Source: Chitinophaga rupis
GTDB lineage: Bacteria; Bacteroidota; Bacteroidia; Chitinophagales; Chitinophagaceae
Assembly: GCF_900109685.1 (NCBI RefSeq)
Contig: NZ_FOBB01000005.1
Span: 429,903-493,902, forward strand
DNA length: 64,000 nucleotides
Reading direction: 5' to 3'
Position numbers and translations under genes: made by a program. The notes below the pieces were generated by a model that made no database searches, was not told where the DNA came from, and saw only the letters and a program-made list of their open reading frames with translations. This document shows positions 1 to 9,336 of the stretch, one piece after another; the first letter of the stretch is position 1; each line of letters starts with the position of its first letter.

Positions 1-3000
1 TGGTAAGCGGTATAAAGTCAGGAGCGGTACCGGTCGTAAAGGTCACTACCTTTTCTTCTGTGCTTTGCTGCCCGTTCATATATAGCGTTTGCCAGCTGCC
101 GTTCTGTAATTCTTCAAAGGTTACTTTTACCGTGGCCTTTAAGGTATGTTTGGTAGGTAATACTTCTTTGGAGTAATAAGTGGCTACGTCATTGTTGGCA
201 TTCCATTCTATTCTGCCGGGTACCGGTTGCCCGTTATCCATTACGGTAAAGGCTTCCAGCCTGGTACGGTAAGTTTTGGTGCCTTTATCATCCTCCACAT
301 CAAACGGCTGTCCTATACGCATGTTAAACGCTGCCTGCGGTGCGGCAAATACATCTACATCTGCGGTATTGTCTGCAGGCGTAACATCTGCTATCATCTT
401 TACATCTATGGGGCTGCTGCTGCCGGTTACAATTTCACATTCATCGCCAATGGTTACTTTCATGCGCATGTTACCTTTTACCAAGCCACCCAGGATCTCA
501 AACTTCACGGCCATGTAACCCTTTAGCCATGTGGGGTTGGGCAGCTTGGCCTGCATAAGCACGGCGGCTGCACCCGATATAATGGGGAAGCGGCCTTTAA
601 TAAATGTCAGGTTCACTTTTACGCCTACTTCGCCCTGCAAATACACATAGGCCTGCCCGTTAGCATACCATCCGTCAATACCAATTTTTTCTGTTTTACC
701 GGCGCAGTGTGCATCGCCGTAATCTTTCAGCATAATGTCAAACCCTACACCACATTTGAAGTTGGCATACAGGATCAGGAAGGTAAGGTCGCCGGTTTCA
801 ACGGAGAGGTTGGCGCCAAAGGCAAACCCGCGTCCGTCGCCCAATGCATTCAGGTCGCGCATGTAATCCAGCTCCTTCATGTCCACACCCAATATGTCCG
901 CAACTTCCTGCGGGGGTGGGGGAGAGCCGGGTATTTTATCACCTACCATGATGTAGGCGCCTGTTTTAATAGCTATGCTGCCCAGGGCAAACTTAACGCC
1001 TAAACGATTGGTGGGCGTACCCATATGGAAATACCACTCACCCGGCGCAATATGTATCACCGCCCAGCCGGCGCGGTTGCCGCTGGCGGTACCGGTAAGT
1101 AAGCCACCGGCTACATTCAGGTATACATCGAAGTTGGCGTGGAAAGTAGATTGTGTAAAATCATATTGAATGCCTACATAGGCAGAGAGGCCGCTTTCAC
1201 CGGTCTTGAAATCATCGCCGCTCAGGCTTTCTGCTGCGGCAGACGGGTTGGATACTTTGAGGCCCTGCAGTTTTTCACCTAAGCCTCCCAGCTTGCTCAC
1301 CGCCTTTTGTTCTGCGGCTTCCATCTTGCTGAACGCCTTACTCATCTGATCGCCCATGTTGCCCGCTACGTTGGGCAGCACGCCTAATATTTTGGCATAG
1401 CCATAGAAGCCAATGAAGTTAATGCCACCACTTTTGTTGAACGCTACTTCAAAAGATACCTCCCCGTTCACTACCTGCTTTTTCACAATGCTGAATAACA
1501 CGGCAGCTTTAATACCCAGGCCTGTATTCTCATCCGGCACATAATTTACACCGGTAGGAGAGGCCAGCATATCCGAGCCCTGTTTTTTCATGCGGTAGTA
1601 TGCGCCGCCGCCAAAGCCCTGTATGTTAATGGGAGGCACCAGCGGAATACCCAGGCCCAGATCGGCTTTTGCATCCACATACCAGTAGCGGAAATCCTTA
1701 CAGCCAAACATGGCGCGCGCTTCTATCTTTATCTTATCATCCATGAAATCGGCTGCCACCATGCCGCTTACGGCATTGCCATATACGGGATCATCATCAT
1801 AGAACTTAATGCGGCCGTTAATTTTCAGCGAACCACCAATTTTAGCGTTAATGCCAATTTCTTCCAGCTTCAGCTTTTGAAACTTCCAGGTTTGTATGCC
1901 TTCCTGTTCATTGAACTTGCCTACCAACCCGATTTTGGTATCACCGCCAAAGTTCCCTTCCATCAGGTTCAGGCGGATGCCGAAGGTAAGCGTGGCTTCC
2001 CCATCCTGCGCACGTAGCGATATTTCATTAATAGATACCGGGAAGTTGGAAACCGTGTTGGTATTCTGATAGCCGAAATAAGAAGTAGTTAAATATGGCG
2101 GGTTGGTTTCAAGATGAAGGTCTTTGAATATAATACCTTTAAAAGTGGCAAGGGGTTTACCATCATCTCCCTTGGTAGTGGCCGAGATACCCAAACTGCC
2201 GTGCAGCATGGCTTCCGGCTGAAAGCGCCCATCGGCCAGCTTCAGCTGCACCCAGGAGTTAGGTTCCAGCACACACTTGGCCTGCCATACGTTAAAGCTT
2301 AGCTCATTAATAGTACTGAGCTTAAGGATGTATTCATTATCTGCCGTAATAACAGCCGTATAACCTAAGGGATCTTTGGCTACCGGCAGGCCCACCATAC
2401 CGCTGAAACCCGCGCCTACCAAGTGGTTGGCTTCCAGGTCTATATTAAAATGATCTACTGTGAATTTCCAGCCGGAGGCGGTGCCATCCGGTAATATGTT
2501 ATTGGCAAAGAAAGAGCCGGTTAAACCATTGTTGTCAATGATCATATGCGTGGCGCCAAAACTTACGCGCTTGCCCGACTGTTCCCGTTTTGCAAATTGT
2601 TTGGGCAGTATTACTTCCAGGTCCTCCACGTACACGCCCCGCCAGGTATTGGGATTATCGGCCGGCATGTAACGTTGCTCATACCCTGTGGGATAAACAA
2701 TATCCGGTGTATTTCGGATGTCGCTGCCATCAAATACGGCCTTGCCTATATGAAAACCAACGCCTTTTAAAGGCGCTATTTCGAAGGCGGGAAGGCTCAG
2801 GCTCACCAATATATCATTCCAGTCAGCTACTACAGTTTTAAACGCGGCAGTTACCTGCGCTTTAGGATCTTCATTACGCTCTCCATCAGCCTTTAAAGGC
2901 ACCAGCATGCTGCGCGGAAAAGCCACTTCGGCAGAGATGCCCAGCTCTTTAAACCCGTTACAGTCCATGGTTACATAGGTAAGATCCAGGCCTTGTCCGG

Positions 3001-3643
3001 TTTCCATGTTCATGCCGCCTTTCAGGATCAATGCGGCGGTACCTCCGTTTATGCGTATGGGTATGTCGCCCAGTAATACCAGCTTGGCATCGCCCAGGAT
3101 GCCGCCGTTATAGGAGAGCTTAATGCCTTTGATACCAAAAAAGATCTCATGCGGCTCCTGCGGTATTTCCAGTTTGGCAAATACCGTTAGCTCTGCATAG
3201 GTAGGGTAAAAGATAGCATTGCTGATGGCGATCTTCACTGATGTGTTGTTCACCTTACGGAAAAGCCCTATGGGCAGCTCGTTCAGGTCATCCGGTGAAA
3301 GAGAGGAAGTATAACGGTTATCCTTATCCATTTTCAGGAACTCCGCTTTGGCCTGTTCCCGGTAAGGATTCGTAGTATCGTTACCGTAGGCAGCCTGCAA
3401 ATATGCATCCGTGAACAAACCTTCGGCTGGTGCAGGAATGGTATTGGCTAAGAGCTGCCGGTCTATTTCCGGGAAACTGCGGGTTTCGGCAACGGTATTC
3501 ATAATAGCTACCGTTGGTACCGCGGGTGCTGGCGTTTTAAGGGAATCCGTATCGCCGGCTATTGCAATAGAGGCGCTGCCTAGTAACAGGAAGGCAAGGC
3601 TTAGGGACCGGCAATAAAAGTTACGCAGGTAAAGTTTTACCAT
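1..3643 (-). CDS. Very large secreted protein of unknown function, 3' end outside window
   Basis: The minus-strand frame is open from an ATG at 3643 to the window edge, giving 1214 codons with no stop seen. The N-terminus has basic residues, then a hydrophobic run (LSLAFLLLGSASIAIAG), which is a clear signal peptide with a likely cut near residue 30. The rest is rich in beta-strand-like stretches of alternating polar and hydrophobic residues with many Gly and Asn. I recognise no enzymatic motif. It could be a large surface or periplasmic beta-structural protein, but that is inference. No sorting domain can be judged because the C-terminus is missing. It stands alone on its strand, with a 414-base gap upstream. 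Confidence 0.75.
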   Translation of the reverse strand, partial: MVKLYLRNFYCRSLSLAFLLLGSASIAIAGDTDSLKTPAPAVPTVAIMNTVAETRSFPEIDRQLLANTIPAPAEGLFTDAYLQAAYGNDTTNPYREQAKAEFLKMDKDNRYTSSLSPDDLNELPIGLFRKVNNTSVKIAISNAIFYPTYAELTVFAKLEIPQEPHEIFFGIKGIKLSYNGGILGDAKLVLLGDIPIRINGGTAALILKGGMNMETGQGLDLTYVTMDCNGFKELGISAEVAFPRSMLVPLKADGERNEDPKAQVTAAFKTVVADWNDILVSLSLPAFEIAPLKGVGFHIGKAVFDGSDIRNTPDIVYPTGYEQRYMPADNPNTWRGVYVEDLEVILPKQFAKREQSGKRVSFGATHMIIDNNGLTGSFFANNILPDGTASGWKFTVDHFNIDLEANHLVGAGFSGMVGLPVAKDPLGYTAVITADNEYILKLSTINELSFNVWQAKCVLEPNSWVQLKLADGRFQPEAMLHGSLGISATTKGDDGKPLATFKGIIFKDLHLETNPPYLTTSYFGYQNTNTVSNFPVSINEISLRAQDGEATLTFGIRLNLMEGNFGGDTKIGLVGKFNEQEGIQTWKFQKLKLEEIGINAKIGGSLKINGRIKFYDDDPVYGNAVSGMVAADFMDDKIKIEARAMFGCKDFRYWYVDAKADLGLGIPLVPPINIQGFGGGAYYRMKKQGSDMLASPTGVNYVPDENTGLGIKAAVLFSIVKKQVVNGEVSFEVAFNKSGGINFIGFYGYAKILGVLPNVAGNMGDQMSKAFSKMEAAEQKAVSKLGGLGEKLQGLKVSNPSAAAESLSGDDFKTGESGLSAYVGIQYDFTQSTFHANFDVYLNVAGGLLTGTASGNRAGWAVIHIAPGEWYFHMGTPTNRLGVKFALGSIAIKTGAYIMVGDKIPGSPPPPQEVADILGVDMKELDYMRDLNALGDGRGFAFGANLSVETGDLTFLILYANFKCGVGFDIMLKDYGDAHCAGKTEKIGIDGWYANGQAYVYLQGEVGVKVNLTFIKGRFPIISGAAAVLMQAKLPNPTWLKGYMAVKFEILGGLVKGNMRMKVTIGDECEIVTGSSSPIDVKMIADVTPADNTADVDVFAAPQAAFNMRIGQPFDVEDDKGTKTYRTRLEAFTVMDNGQPVPGRIEWNANNDVATYYSKEVLPTKHTLKATVKVTFEELQNGSWQTLYMNGQQSTEEKVVTFTTGTAPDFIPLT

Positions 3644-4057
3644 AGGCCAAATAGGGTATAGGGTATGATGAGGGGAGGGGTTTCATCTCTCTAGTTAACA
3701 AATGTGCTTGTGCTACTTGTCTCCCCCGGACATTACCGGTTTTCTATTGTAAGTTTACGCAATATTACAATTTAAAATCAATTAAAGAAAAATTTTATTT
3801 GTCTTGTAAGAGGGGCGAAAGGGCTTATAACCATTGAGATACGTACCCGGGAGAGGTGGGAAGATGGTTAATTGGTTGTTAATCAAATGTAAATGAGTTG
3901 TTAATAGGAGGAGTTTTTTTTATGGGGGAAGTTTGAAATGATGTTAATTGTTTTGTTACTGAAGCACGTAGTGACTGAAACGCTAACATTCAACAGAACC
4001 GATGAAAAGACTCATTAATGCGTGTCTGTGATTAGTAATTATGAGTATAGTAGGGGT
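3644..4057. other. AT-rich spacer between the giant secreted gene and the STAND gene
   Basis: No convincing gene lies here. On the minus strand, TAATATTG near 3750-3757 is one mismatch from the Bacteroidota -7 box TAnnTTTG and could serve the secreted-protein gene about 110 bases downstream; the support is weak. The remainder is AT-rich, with G-rich patches, and shows no strong terminator stem for the STAND gene that ends at 4058. Confidence 0.4.
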
Positions 4058-7051
4058 TTATAATTCTGCTTGTATTGCTCTATATATGCTTTGAACTCTA
4101 TTGATGTTAGGGTGTCCTTCAGGTAACGTTTTTTTTAAAATTGAAAGGCTCTTACCTGATAATTCGACGGCCGCAGTAGCTTCGCCCAAGTCTTTAAGTA
4201 CGGTTGCCAGATTCGAATATCTGATAGCAGTGGTAGGATGGTCTGAGCCAAAGTTTTTCTCATCCAAACGCATGGCTTTTTCCAGCAAGACCCTGGCTCC
4301 GGTATAATCGCCCAGGTCTCGAAGTACTAATGCCAAATTCGAATAACTCACAGCGGTGCTAGGATGGTCGGGACCAAAGTTTTTCTCATCCGAATGCATG
4401 GCTCTTTCCAGTAAGGCCCTGGCCCCGGTATAATCGCCCAGGTCTTGAAGTATTAATGCCAGATTCGAATATCTCACAGCAGTGCTAGGATGGTCGGAAC
4501 CAAAGTTTTTCTCATCTGAACGCAGGGCTTTCTCCAGCAAAGCCCTGGCTCCAGTATAATCGCCCAGGTCTTTAAGTACTAACGCCAGATTTGAATAACT
4601 CACAGCAGTAGTAGGATGGTCGGGGCCAAAGTTGCTCTCAGCTGAATGCATGGCTCTTTCCAGCAAGGTCCTGGCCCTATTATAATCGCCCAGGTCTCGA
4701 AGTACGGTTGCCAGATTCGAATATCTTATAGCAGTGGTAGGATGGTCGGGGCCAAAGTTTTTCTCATCCGAATGCACGGTTTTCTCCAGTAAGGCTTGAG
4801 CTCCGGTATAATCGCCCAGGTCTCGAAGTACTAATGCCAGATTCGAATAACTCACAGCAGTGGCAGGATGGTCGGGGCCAAAGTTGTTCTCAGCCGAACG
4901 CAGGGCTTTCTCCAGCAAGGCCCTGGCCCTGGTATAATCGCCCAGGTCTTGAAGTACGGTTGCCAGATTCGAATACCTCACAGCTGTGGTAGGATAGTCG
5001 GGACCAAAGTTGTTCTCAGCCGAATGTATGGCTTTCTCTAGCAAGGCCCGAGCCCTGGTATAATCGCCCAGGTCTTGAAGTACTAACGCCAGATTTGAAT
5101 AACTCACAGCAGTGATAGAATGGTCGAGGCCAAAGTTGTTCTCATTCGAACGCACGACTTTCTCCAGTAGGGCCCTGGCCTTGGTATAATCGCCTAGATC
5201 TTTAAGTACTAATGCCAGATTCGAATAACTCACAGCAGTGGTAGGATGGTCAGGGCCAAAGTTGTTCTCATCCGAACGCACGGCTTTCTCTAGCAAAGCC
5301 TTGGCCCCGGCATAATCGCCCAACTCTTGAAGTACTAATGCCAGATTATTTTGCAGACCAGAAATTTTTGCTCCCGTATCATTTTGAAAATTATTGAGCA
5401 TAGTATTACCATAGGGTATCCATATAAACTTATCTACTGGGTTATCCTTGTTTTGATCTATCCTTAAATTTCCGATGATCTTATCCATCAATCCTTCAAC
5501 ATCCTCCTCTACAGGCAACAACTGCCTCACTGTAACTTCTTTTACAATCAGGTGCATTTTGTAGGCATCCGTTTCTGTGTTATACAGTAACCAGCCCTGT
5601 TCCAGCAACCTGTTAAGTATTTCAGGAAATCTATCTTTTTTATCTTCACCAGGATCAATCAATTCCAGCAATACCGCATAGGAATGAAATTCTGCAGGTA
5701 AACAGGAGAATTGCTTCATCAACCAGGTCTCCTCCTCGTTTAATCTGCTGAGATTAAAAATGGATGATAAGTAAGAACGTACTTTATCTATCTTTTCACC
5801 TTTATGTTTTATATAAACATTGGATTGCAGATCTTCTTCGATAGCTCTTTTCAATGTCTGAATATCGGTCCTTCGCAACTGAGCTGTTTTTGCAAGTATC
5901 TCTATAGTTAGCGTATGAAAATCGATGACTTTTACCAGCTCAGCTATTTGATCATCTTGTTTGATGTGCGTGCAATGTTTTTTAAATAAAGCGATCGCAT
6001 TTTCTGCAGATAAAAAATCTAACTCTTTTGGATAAAATTCTTTGATTAGTTCCCGGGAAGTTACCAGCACATGCCAGTCAGGCTGCCCAGGGAGAAGATC
6101 TTTCAGTGCTGTCAGCGTTTCATCAGCATTGTCAATGATCAGTAAATTAGGACTATGCGGTATGGCTCTCAATTTAGAGAGCACTTCATGAAATAGCTGC
6201 ATTACTTCTTTGTCCTGCTTAACTATTGATAAGTTTTCTAACAACCCTTCTGCATTGATGATGTCACTGGCTATATTCTTAGTCAGTTGGGAGATCCAGA
6301 CAATATGCTGGTAGCTTTTGTAGTATTTACTGAGGTATCCCTGTACCAGGGTGGTTTTTCCAACACCCCCAATGCCATTAACCACTACAACACGTTCGTT
6401 CTTAAACAATAAATTATGAAGTTCAAGTAGTTCATCTGTCCGGCCAATTATATCGTCTTGATGGATCCTCGGTATTTTTAGCGTAAGCTCTTTGGGGAAT
6501 GAGATACCTGTATTTTTTTCGGCCATTTTATCCTTTTGCCGCAGCATATCTATTATGATGGACCGGATCTTTTCTTGGATTGAGGTTTTATTGTCGTCTT
6601 TGACTTCAGGTTTTTTCCCATATACAGATTCAAAAAAGACATCATCCAAAGAAAAGTATGTTTTGACATTGCTTTCAGGTGTCCAGTATTTTATTGGAGC
6701 TTGTATTGTATCTGAAAGCTTGTTAAGGATGTTAATATTTATGTTGGAGAAATTTACATGAGGAGACAGGGCTATATACCCATCCGGCCGATGACTGGAA
6801 GCATGTAACTCCTGTATCTTTACAGCAATAGCATTCCAGGATATTTCGGTTTTATAATCCTTACATTCAAAATAGAAATTCCGCTCACTTCTATTGTCAT
6901 CCAGAAATCCTATTCTGATATCGAAACCATTCTGTGTTCCTGTTCTTTGTTGTCGTGCTTCTATTACAGGAAAGCCTAACTGTTCAAACAAGGATCTTAA
7001 ATAATCCAGGGCCTTTTCTTCAAAATCGATTCCTTTAGCCATTAAGGACAT
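4058..7051 (-). CDS. STAND NTPase: PD-(D/E)XK nuclease + NB-ARC + ten TPRs (putative immune receptor)
   Basis: This 997-residue protein has three parts. Residues about 1-145 look like an Mrr-type PD-(D/E)XK nuclease, with D44 in GFDIRIGF and the E62-x-K64 pair in YFECKDY. Residues about 200-400 form an NB-ARC-type P-loop ATPase with a Walker A (GIGGVGKTT, 226-234), a Walker B (LLIIDNADE, 303-311) and a VLVTSRE sensor-like strand. After a helical linker, residues about 567-985 hold ten 42-residue kinesin-light-chain-like TPR units, nearly identical to each other. Nuclease-STAND-TPR fusions are known among bacterial immune receptors (Avs-like and related), where the repeats sense a foreign ligand, the ATPase oligomerises and the nuclease kills. 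Anti-phage function here is inference from this layout. The gene has its own promoter at 7121-7151. Confidence 0.85.
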   Translation of the reverse strand: MSLMAKGIDFEEKALDYLRSLFEQLGFPVIEARQQRTGTQNGFDIRIGFLDDNRSERNFYFECKDYKTEISWNAIAVKIQELHASSHRPDGYIALSPHVNFSNININILNKLSDTIQAPIKYWTPESNVKTYFSLDDVFFESVYGKKPEVKDDNKTSIQEKIRSIIIDMLRQKDKMAEKNTGISFPKELTLKIPRIHQDDIIGRTDELLELHNLLFKNERVVVVNGIGGVGKTTLVQGYLSKYYKSYQHIVWISQLTKNIASDIINAEGLLENLSIVKQDKEVMQLFHEVLSKLRAIPHSPNLLIIDNADETLTALKDLLPGQPDWHVLVTSRELIKEFYPKELDFLSAENAIALFKKHCTHIKQDDQIAELVKVIDFHTLTIEILAKTAQLRRTDIQTLKRAIEEDLQSNVYIKHKGEKIDKVRSYLSSIFNLSRLNEEETWLMKQFSCLPAEFHSYAVLLELIDPGEDKKDRFPEILNRLLEQGWLLYNTETDAYKMHLIVKEVTVRQLLPVEEDVEGLMDKIIGNLRIDQNKDNPVDKFIWIPYGNTMLNNFQNDTGAKISGLQNNLALVLQELGDYAGAKALLEKAVRSDENNFGPDHPTTAVSYSNLALVLKDLGDYTKARALLEKVVRSNENNFGLDHSITAVSYSNLALVLQDLGDYTRARALLEKAIHSAENNFGPDYPTTAVRYSNLATVLQDLGDYTRARALLEKALRSAENNFGPDHPATAVSYSNLALVLRDLGDYTGAQALLEKTVHSDEKNFGPDHPTTAIRYSNLATVLRDLGDYNRARTLLERAMHSAESNFGPDHPTTAVSYSNLALVLKDLGDYTGARALLEKALRSDEKNFGSDHPSTAVRYSNLALILQDLGDYTGARALLERAMHSDEKNFGPDHPSTAVSYSNLALVLRDLGDYTGARVLLEKAMRLDEKNFGSDHPTTAIRYSNLATVLKDLGEATAAVELSGKSLSILKKTLPEGHPNINRVQSIYRAIQAEL
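4097..5353 (-). repeat. Ten tandem 126-bp repeats coding TPR units
   Basis: Inside the STAND gene, a unit of 126 bp (42 codons) recurs ten times. Each unit codes a variant of YSNLALVLxDLGDYTxARALLEK followed by a DExNFGPDHPTTAVR-like stretch. Adjacent units differ by only a few bases, which suggests recent duplication or gene conversion between units. The last unit (from about residue 945) is more diverged, as is common for a capping repeat. Confidence 0.9.
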
Positions 7052-7120
7052 TTTTTTAATTCATGGAATTATATCTCAAAAGGAGGAATGGGGTACTGAT
7101 TACTGAAGTAAATTCTCAAA

Positions 7121-7151
7121 TAAAGATATGGATTAAAAAATTATTGGCAAA
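7121..7151 (-). promoter_or_regulatory. Bacteroidota-type promoter of the STAND gene
   Basis: Read on the minus strand, TTTG (7151-7148) is followed after exactly 19 bases by TATCTTTA (7128-7121), one mismatch from the consensus TAnnTTTG. The predicted start of transcription is near 7114, about 60 bases before the ATG at 7051. This separates the gene's expression from the 86-residue gene upstream. Confidence 0.6.
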
Positions 7152-7245
7152 TGGAATTTATCGCTGATACGCCTTATGAATCGAGGCTTTCAGGTGCCTA
7201 AAAGTTTGTAAATGATGTAGTCATAATATCTTAGGACTAGCTAGA

Positions 7246-7506
7246 CTATTGAAGAGAGTCCATAATTTGAGGTACTTTTTGAAGTAAAAGCCGCGTCCAT
7301 TCAAGGTCTTTTGATTTAAGTATACTTTGCTTAAGAGCCATCAATTGTGCAGATACGTAATTCCCATTTTGTATATAGTTTTCGAATAATTGTATGCATT
7401 CATCAATTAAGGGTATTGATGCCGTTACAATATCATCTTGATGTGGTAAGTCGACGAAGTAATATTTTATTTTGCTTAATCTCAAAACGACAGCCGCGTT
7501 ATTCAT
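7246..7506 (-). CDS. Small hypothetical protein, 86 aa
   Basis: An ATG-started frame of 86 residues lies 194 bases upstream of the STAND gene on the same strand. The product has no signal peptide or membrane segment and looks mostly helical (for example IPLIDECIQLFENYIQNG and QLMALKQSILKSKDLEWTRLLLQKV). I do not recognise the family. It could be an independent cytosolic protein or an accessory to the STAND gene, but the separate promoter at 7121-7151 argues against one obligatory transcript. No ribosome binding site is visible, which is normal for this lineage. Confidence 0.45.
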   Translation of the reverse strand: MNNAAVVLRLSKIKYYFVDLPHQDDIVTASIPLIDECIQLFENYIQNGNYVSAQLMALKQSILKSKDLEWTRLLLQKVPQIMDSLQ

Positions 7507-7640
7507 AAGGCATCTGGATATTATAAGTAGCTAACCTGTAACATCAGCGTTTTTAATCTCAGTCAAGCTTTCATACATACAGCTCAATGGCCTCGGCGAA
7601 TTACTACTGTGTAAGTGTAATTAACACTCATCCAATCCCC

Positions 7641-8774
7641 TTAATTATAAAAATCATGCAAATTACTCGCCAGCTGATCATAAATCGGCCTGGTAAATAA
7701 CATAAACAGATCCTGCGGCGGGGGCGGAGGTGCATCTACACCACCTATCAGGCGTTTATCTTCATCACTTAACGCCCGTTCATCACCTTTAAAAGTACCT
7801 ACCTGGTTCACCCAGGTATAGCTGCCGGGAATACGATCCTGGCGCAGCACCTGGTTGTTGGCTACATCTATGATACGGTAGTCCAGCGCACCGCGGGATA
7901 CTACTGTTTTACGGATGGTATAAATGGTGGCCTTTACCGTCATGTACCGTTTAATTTCCTTGCCGCTGGTATCTTTCAGCGGGCGGTCCTCTATCTCGCG
8001 CGATACATCACGGGAGGTACGGTCTATATAGGTTTGCCCTACTTCAAAATCATAGAACTGCATTTCCAGGTATTGGTCCGGCTGCTCCTGATCATTACGG
8101 GCGAATTTTTCGTCGGTGAATTTTACAAAGAAGTTGATGTTACGGTTCTGCAGGTTGCGCACCAGCGCATCGCGGAACTGGTCTGCGCTGAACTGGAAAT
8201 ACGGGCTGCGGATAGCGATCTGGCTGATCATCACGTTCACTAATCCCTGCTGGTAGGATTCATCCATTTTTTGTTTGGCATCCCGGTAATTGTTCACCAG
8301 CTTCAGGGATGCGGCAAATTCATTGTAAGCCTCGCGGGCACTGGGTTTGTCGCCACGGTTCAACAGCTCCATACCGCGGTCATAACGTACCTGTGCAGCA
8401 TTTTCCTGTGCGCCGGTAATTGCATTGCGGTAGTCTTTGGGCTGCACTACTTTTTGTGCTGCCGGTGAGGCATAAATAATATCGTATAGGCTTTGCAGTG
8501 AGCGGTACTCTCTCCGTACATATTCCCATTTCAGGGGATTATCGGAAACAAGGTAACCATTCACTTTATCCTCATGTCTTAACTGAGATTGCTGGTATGC
8601 TTTAGGGAGCAGCTGAAGGGCAATGGGATCATTGGGCTTTTTTTGCAGCTTCTTTACAAATGCGGCTACTGCTTCATCATAGCGGCCTTTGTTATAGAGT
8701 TTTTCGCCCGATTTACAGGAAGATATAAGGAATAACAGGATAGCGGCTGTTAACAGCCTTAAATAGTTGCGCAT
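7641..8774 (-). CDS. TPR-containing lipoprotein
   Basis: The product is 377 residues. The N-terminus (MRNYLRLLTAAILLFLISSCKS) is a lipoprotein signal with lipobox LISSC, so it should be anchored to a membrane on the periplasmic side. Residues about 25-65 (KLYNKGRYDEAVAAFVKKLQKKPNDP) form one TPR-like helical pair. The rest is predicted mixed alpha/beta, with a proline run (PPPPP) near the C-terminus. The family is a conserved hypothetical of Bacteroidota, and its role is unknown. It starts 35 bases after the end of smpB on the same strand, so co-transcription is likely. Confidence 0.75.
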   Translation of the reverse strand: MRNYLRLLTAAILLFLISSCKSGEKLYNKGRYDEAVAAFVKKLQKKPNDPIALQLLPKAYQQSQLRHEDKVNGYLVSDNPLKWEYVRREYRSLQSLYDIIYASPAAQKVVQPKDYRNAITGAQENAAQVRYDRGMELLNRGDKPSAREAYNEFAASLKLVNNYRDAKQKMDESYQQGLVNVMISQIAIRSPYFQFSADQFRDALVRNLQNRNINFFVKFTDEKFARNDQEQPDQYLEMQFYDFEVGQTYIDRTSRDVSREIEDRPLKDTSGKEIKRYMTVKATIYTIRKTVVSRGALDYRIIDVANNQVLRQDRIPGSYTWVNQVGTFKGDERALSDEDKRLIGGVDAPPPPPQDLFMLFTRPIYDQLASNLHDFYN

Positions 8775-8808
8775 GCGGTGGTATTTATGGTATGCGGTTC
8801 CGGCTTAT

Positions 8809-9246
8809 TTATTTTACAAAGCGCCGGAGCTCGCGGTCTGTTTCACGTTCTTTGATGCTTTCCCGTTTATCATGCAGTTTTTTCCCTTTCCCAAGGCCAA
8901 TTTCCATTTTGGCCAGTCCCTTTTCTGAGAGAAAGATACGGAGAGGTACAATGGTATAACCCCTTTCTTTTAACTTGTTCTCCATTTTCCGCAGCTCGCG
9001 TTTGGTAAGCAGCAGCTTGCGTTCCCGCAGCGGATCATGGTTGGCATAGGTCCCATGGGAGTAAACAGCTATGTGCAAACTTTTTACATACAACTCTCCC
9101 TTGGAAAAATAACAAAAGGCGTCATTAAAGCTCACTTTACTGGCCCTGATGGATTTTATCTCCGTTCCTGTCAATACCATTCCTGCAATAAACTTATCCT
9201 CTATTGCATATTCAAAATAAGCCGATCTGTTCTTTAATTCCGCCAT
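8809..9246 (-). CDS. smpB: SsrA-binding protein SmpB
   Basis: This 145-residue protein matches SmpB from end to end. It has the N-terminal NRSAYFEYAIEDKFIAGMVLTGTEIKSIR stretch split over the typical oligonucleotide-binding barrel, GLGKGKKLHDKRESIK near the end, and the basic C-terminal tail that inserts into the ribosome. It binds tmRNA and delivers it to stalled ribosomes for trans-translation. Length and start agree with the family. An inverted repeat of family A lies directly upstream, and one of its words contains TAGATTTG (9306-9299, minus strand), which fits the -7 box. Confidence 0.97.
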   Translation of the reverse strand: MAELKNRSAYFEYAIEDKFIAGMVLTGTEIKSIRASKVSFNDAFCYFSKGELYVKSLHIAVYSHGTYANHDPLRERKLLLTKRELRKMENKLKERGYTIVPLRIFLSEKGLAKMEIGLGKGKKLHDKRESIKERETDRELRRFVK

Positions 9247-9249
9247 CTC

Positions 9250-9334
9250 TATTTTAGATTTACGATTTTAGATTTACGATTTAATGATCCGCGTTAGTCA
9301 AATCTAAAATCGTAAATCTAAGATCGTAAATATA
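9250..9334. repeat. Inverted word repeat, family A copy 1 (TTTAGATTTACGAT words)
   Basis: The left arm (9250-9283) repeats the words TTTAGAT and TTACGAT. The right arm (9300-9334) carries their reverse complements ATCTAAA and ATCGTAAA. The loop between them is only about 16 bases. The whole can fold into a long stem between accD and smpB. Similar copies lie at 20845-20940 and 23382-23521. Confidence 0.8.
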
Positions 9335-9336
9335 GT

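Noticed and set aside
4097..5353. Regular repeats that could suggest a CRISPR array
   Set aside because: The period is 126 bp, the whole unit is coding, and there are no unique spacers; they encode TPR units.
9250..9334. Short direct and inverted repeats considered as CRISPR or IS ends
   Set aside because: Arms are built from degenerate words with no fixed unit, spacer length, transposase gene or target duplication.
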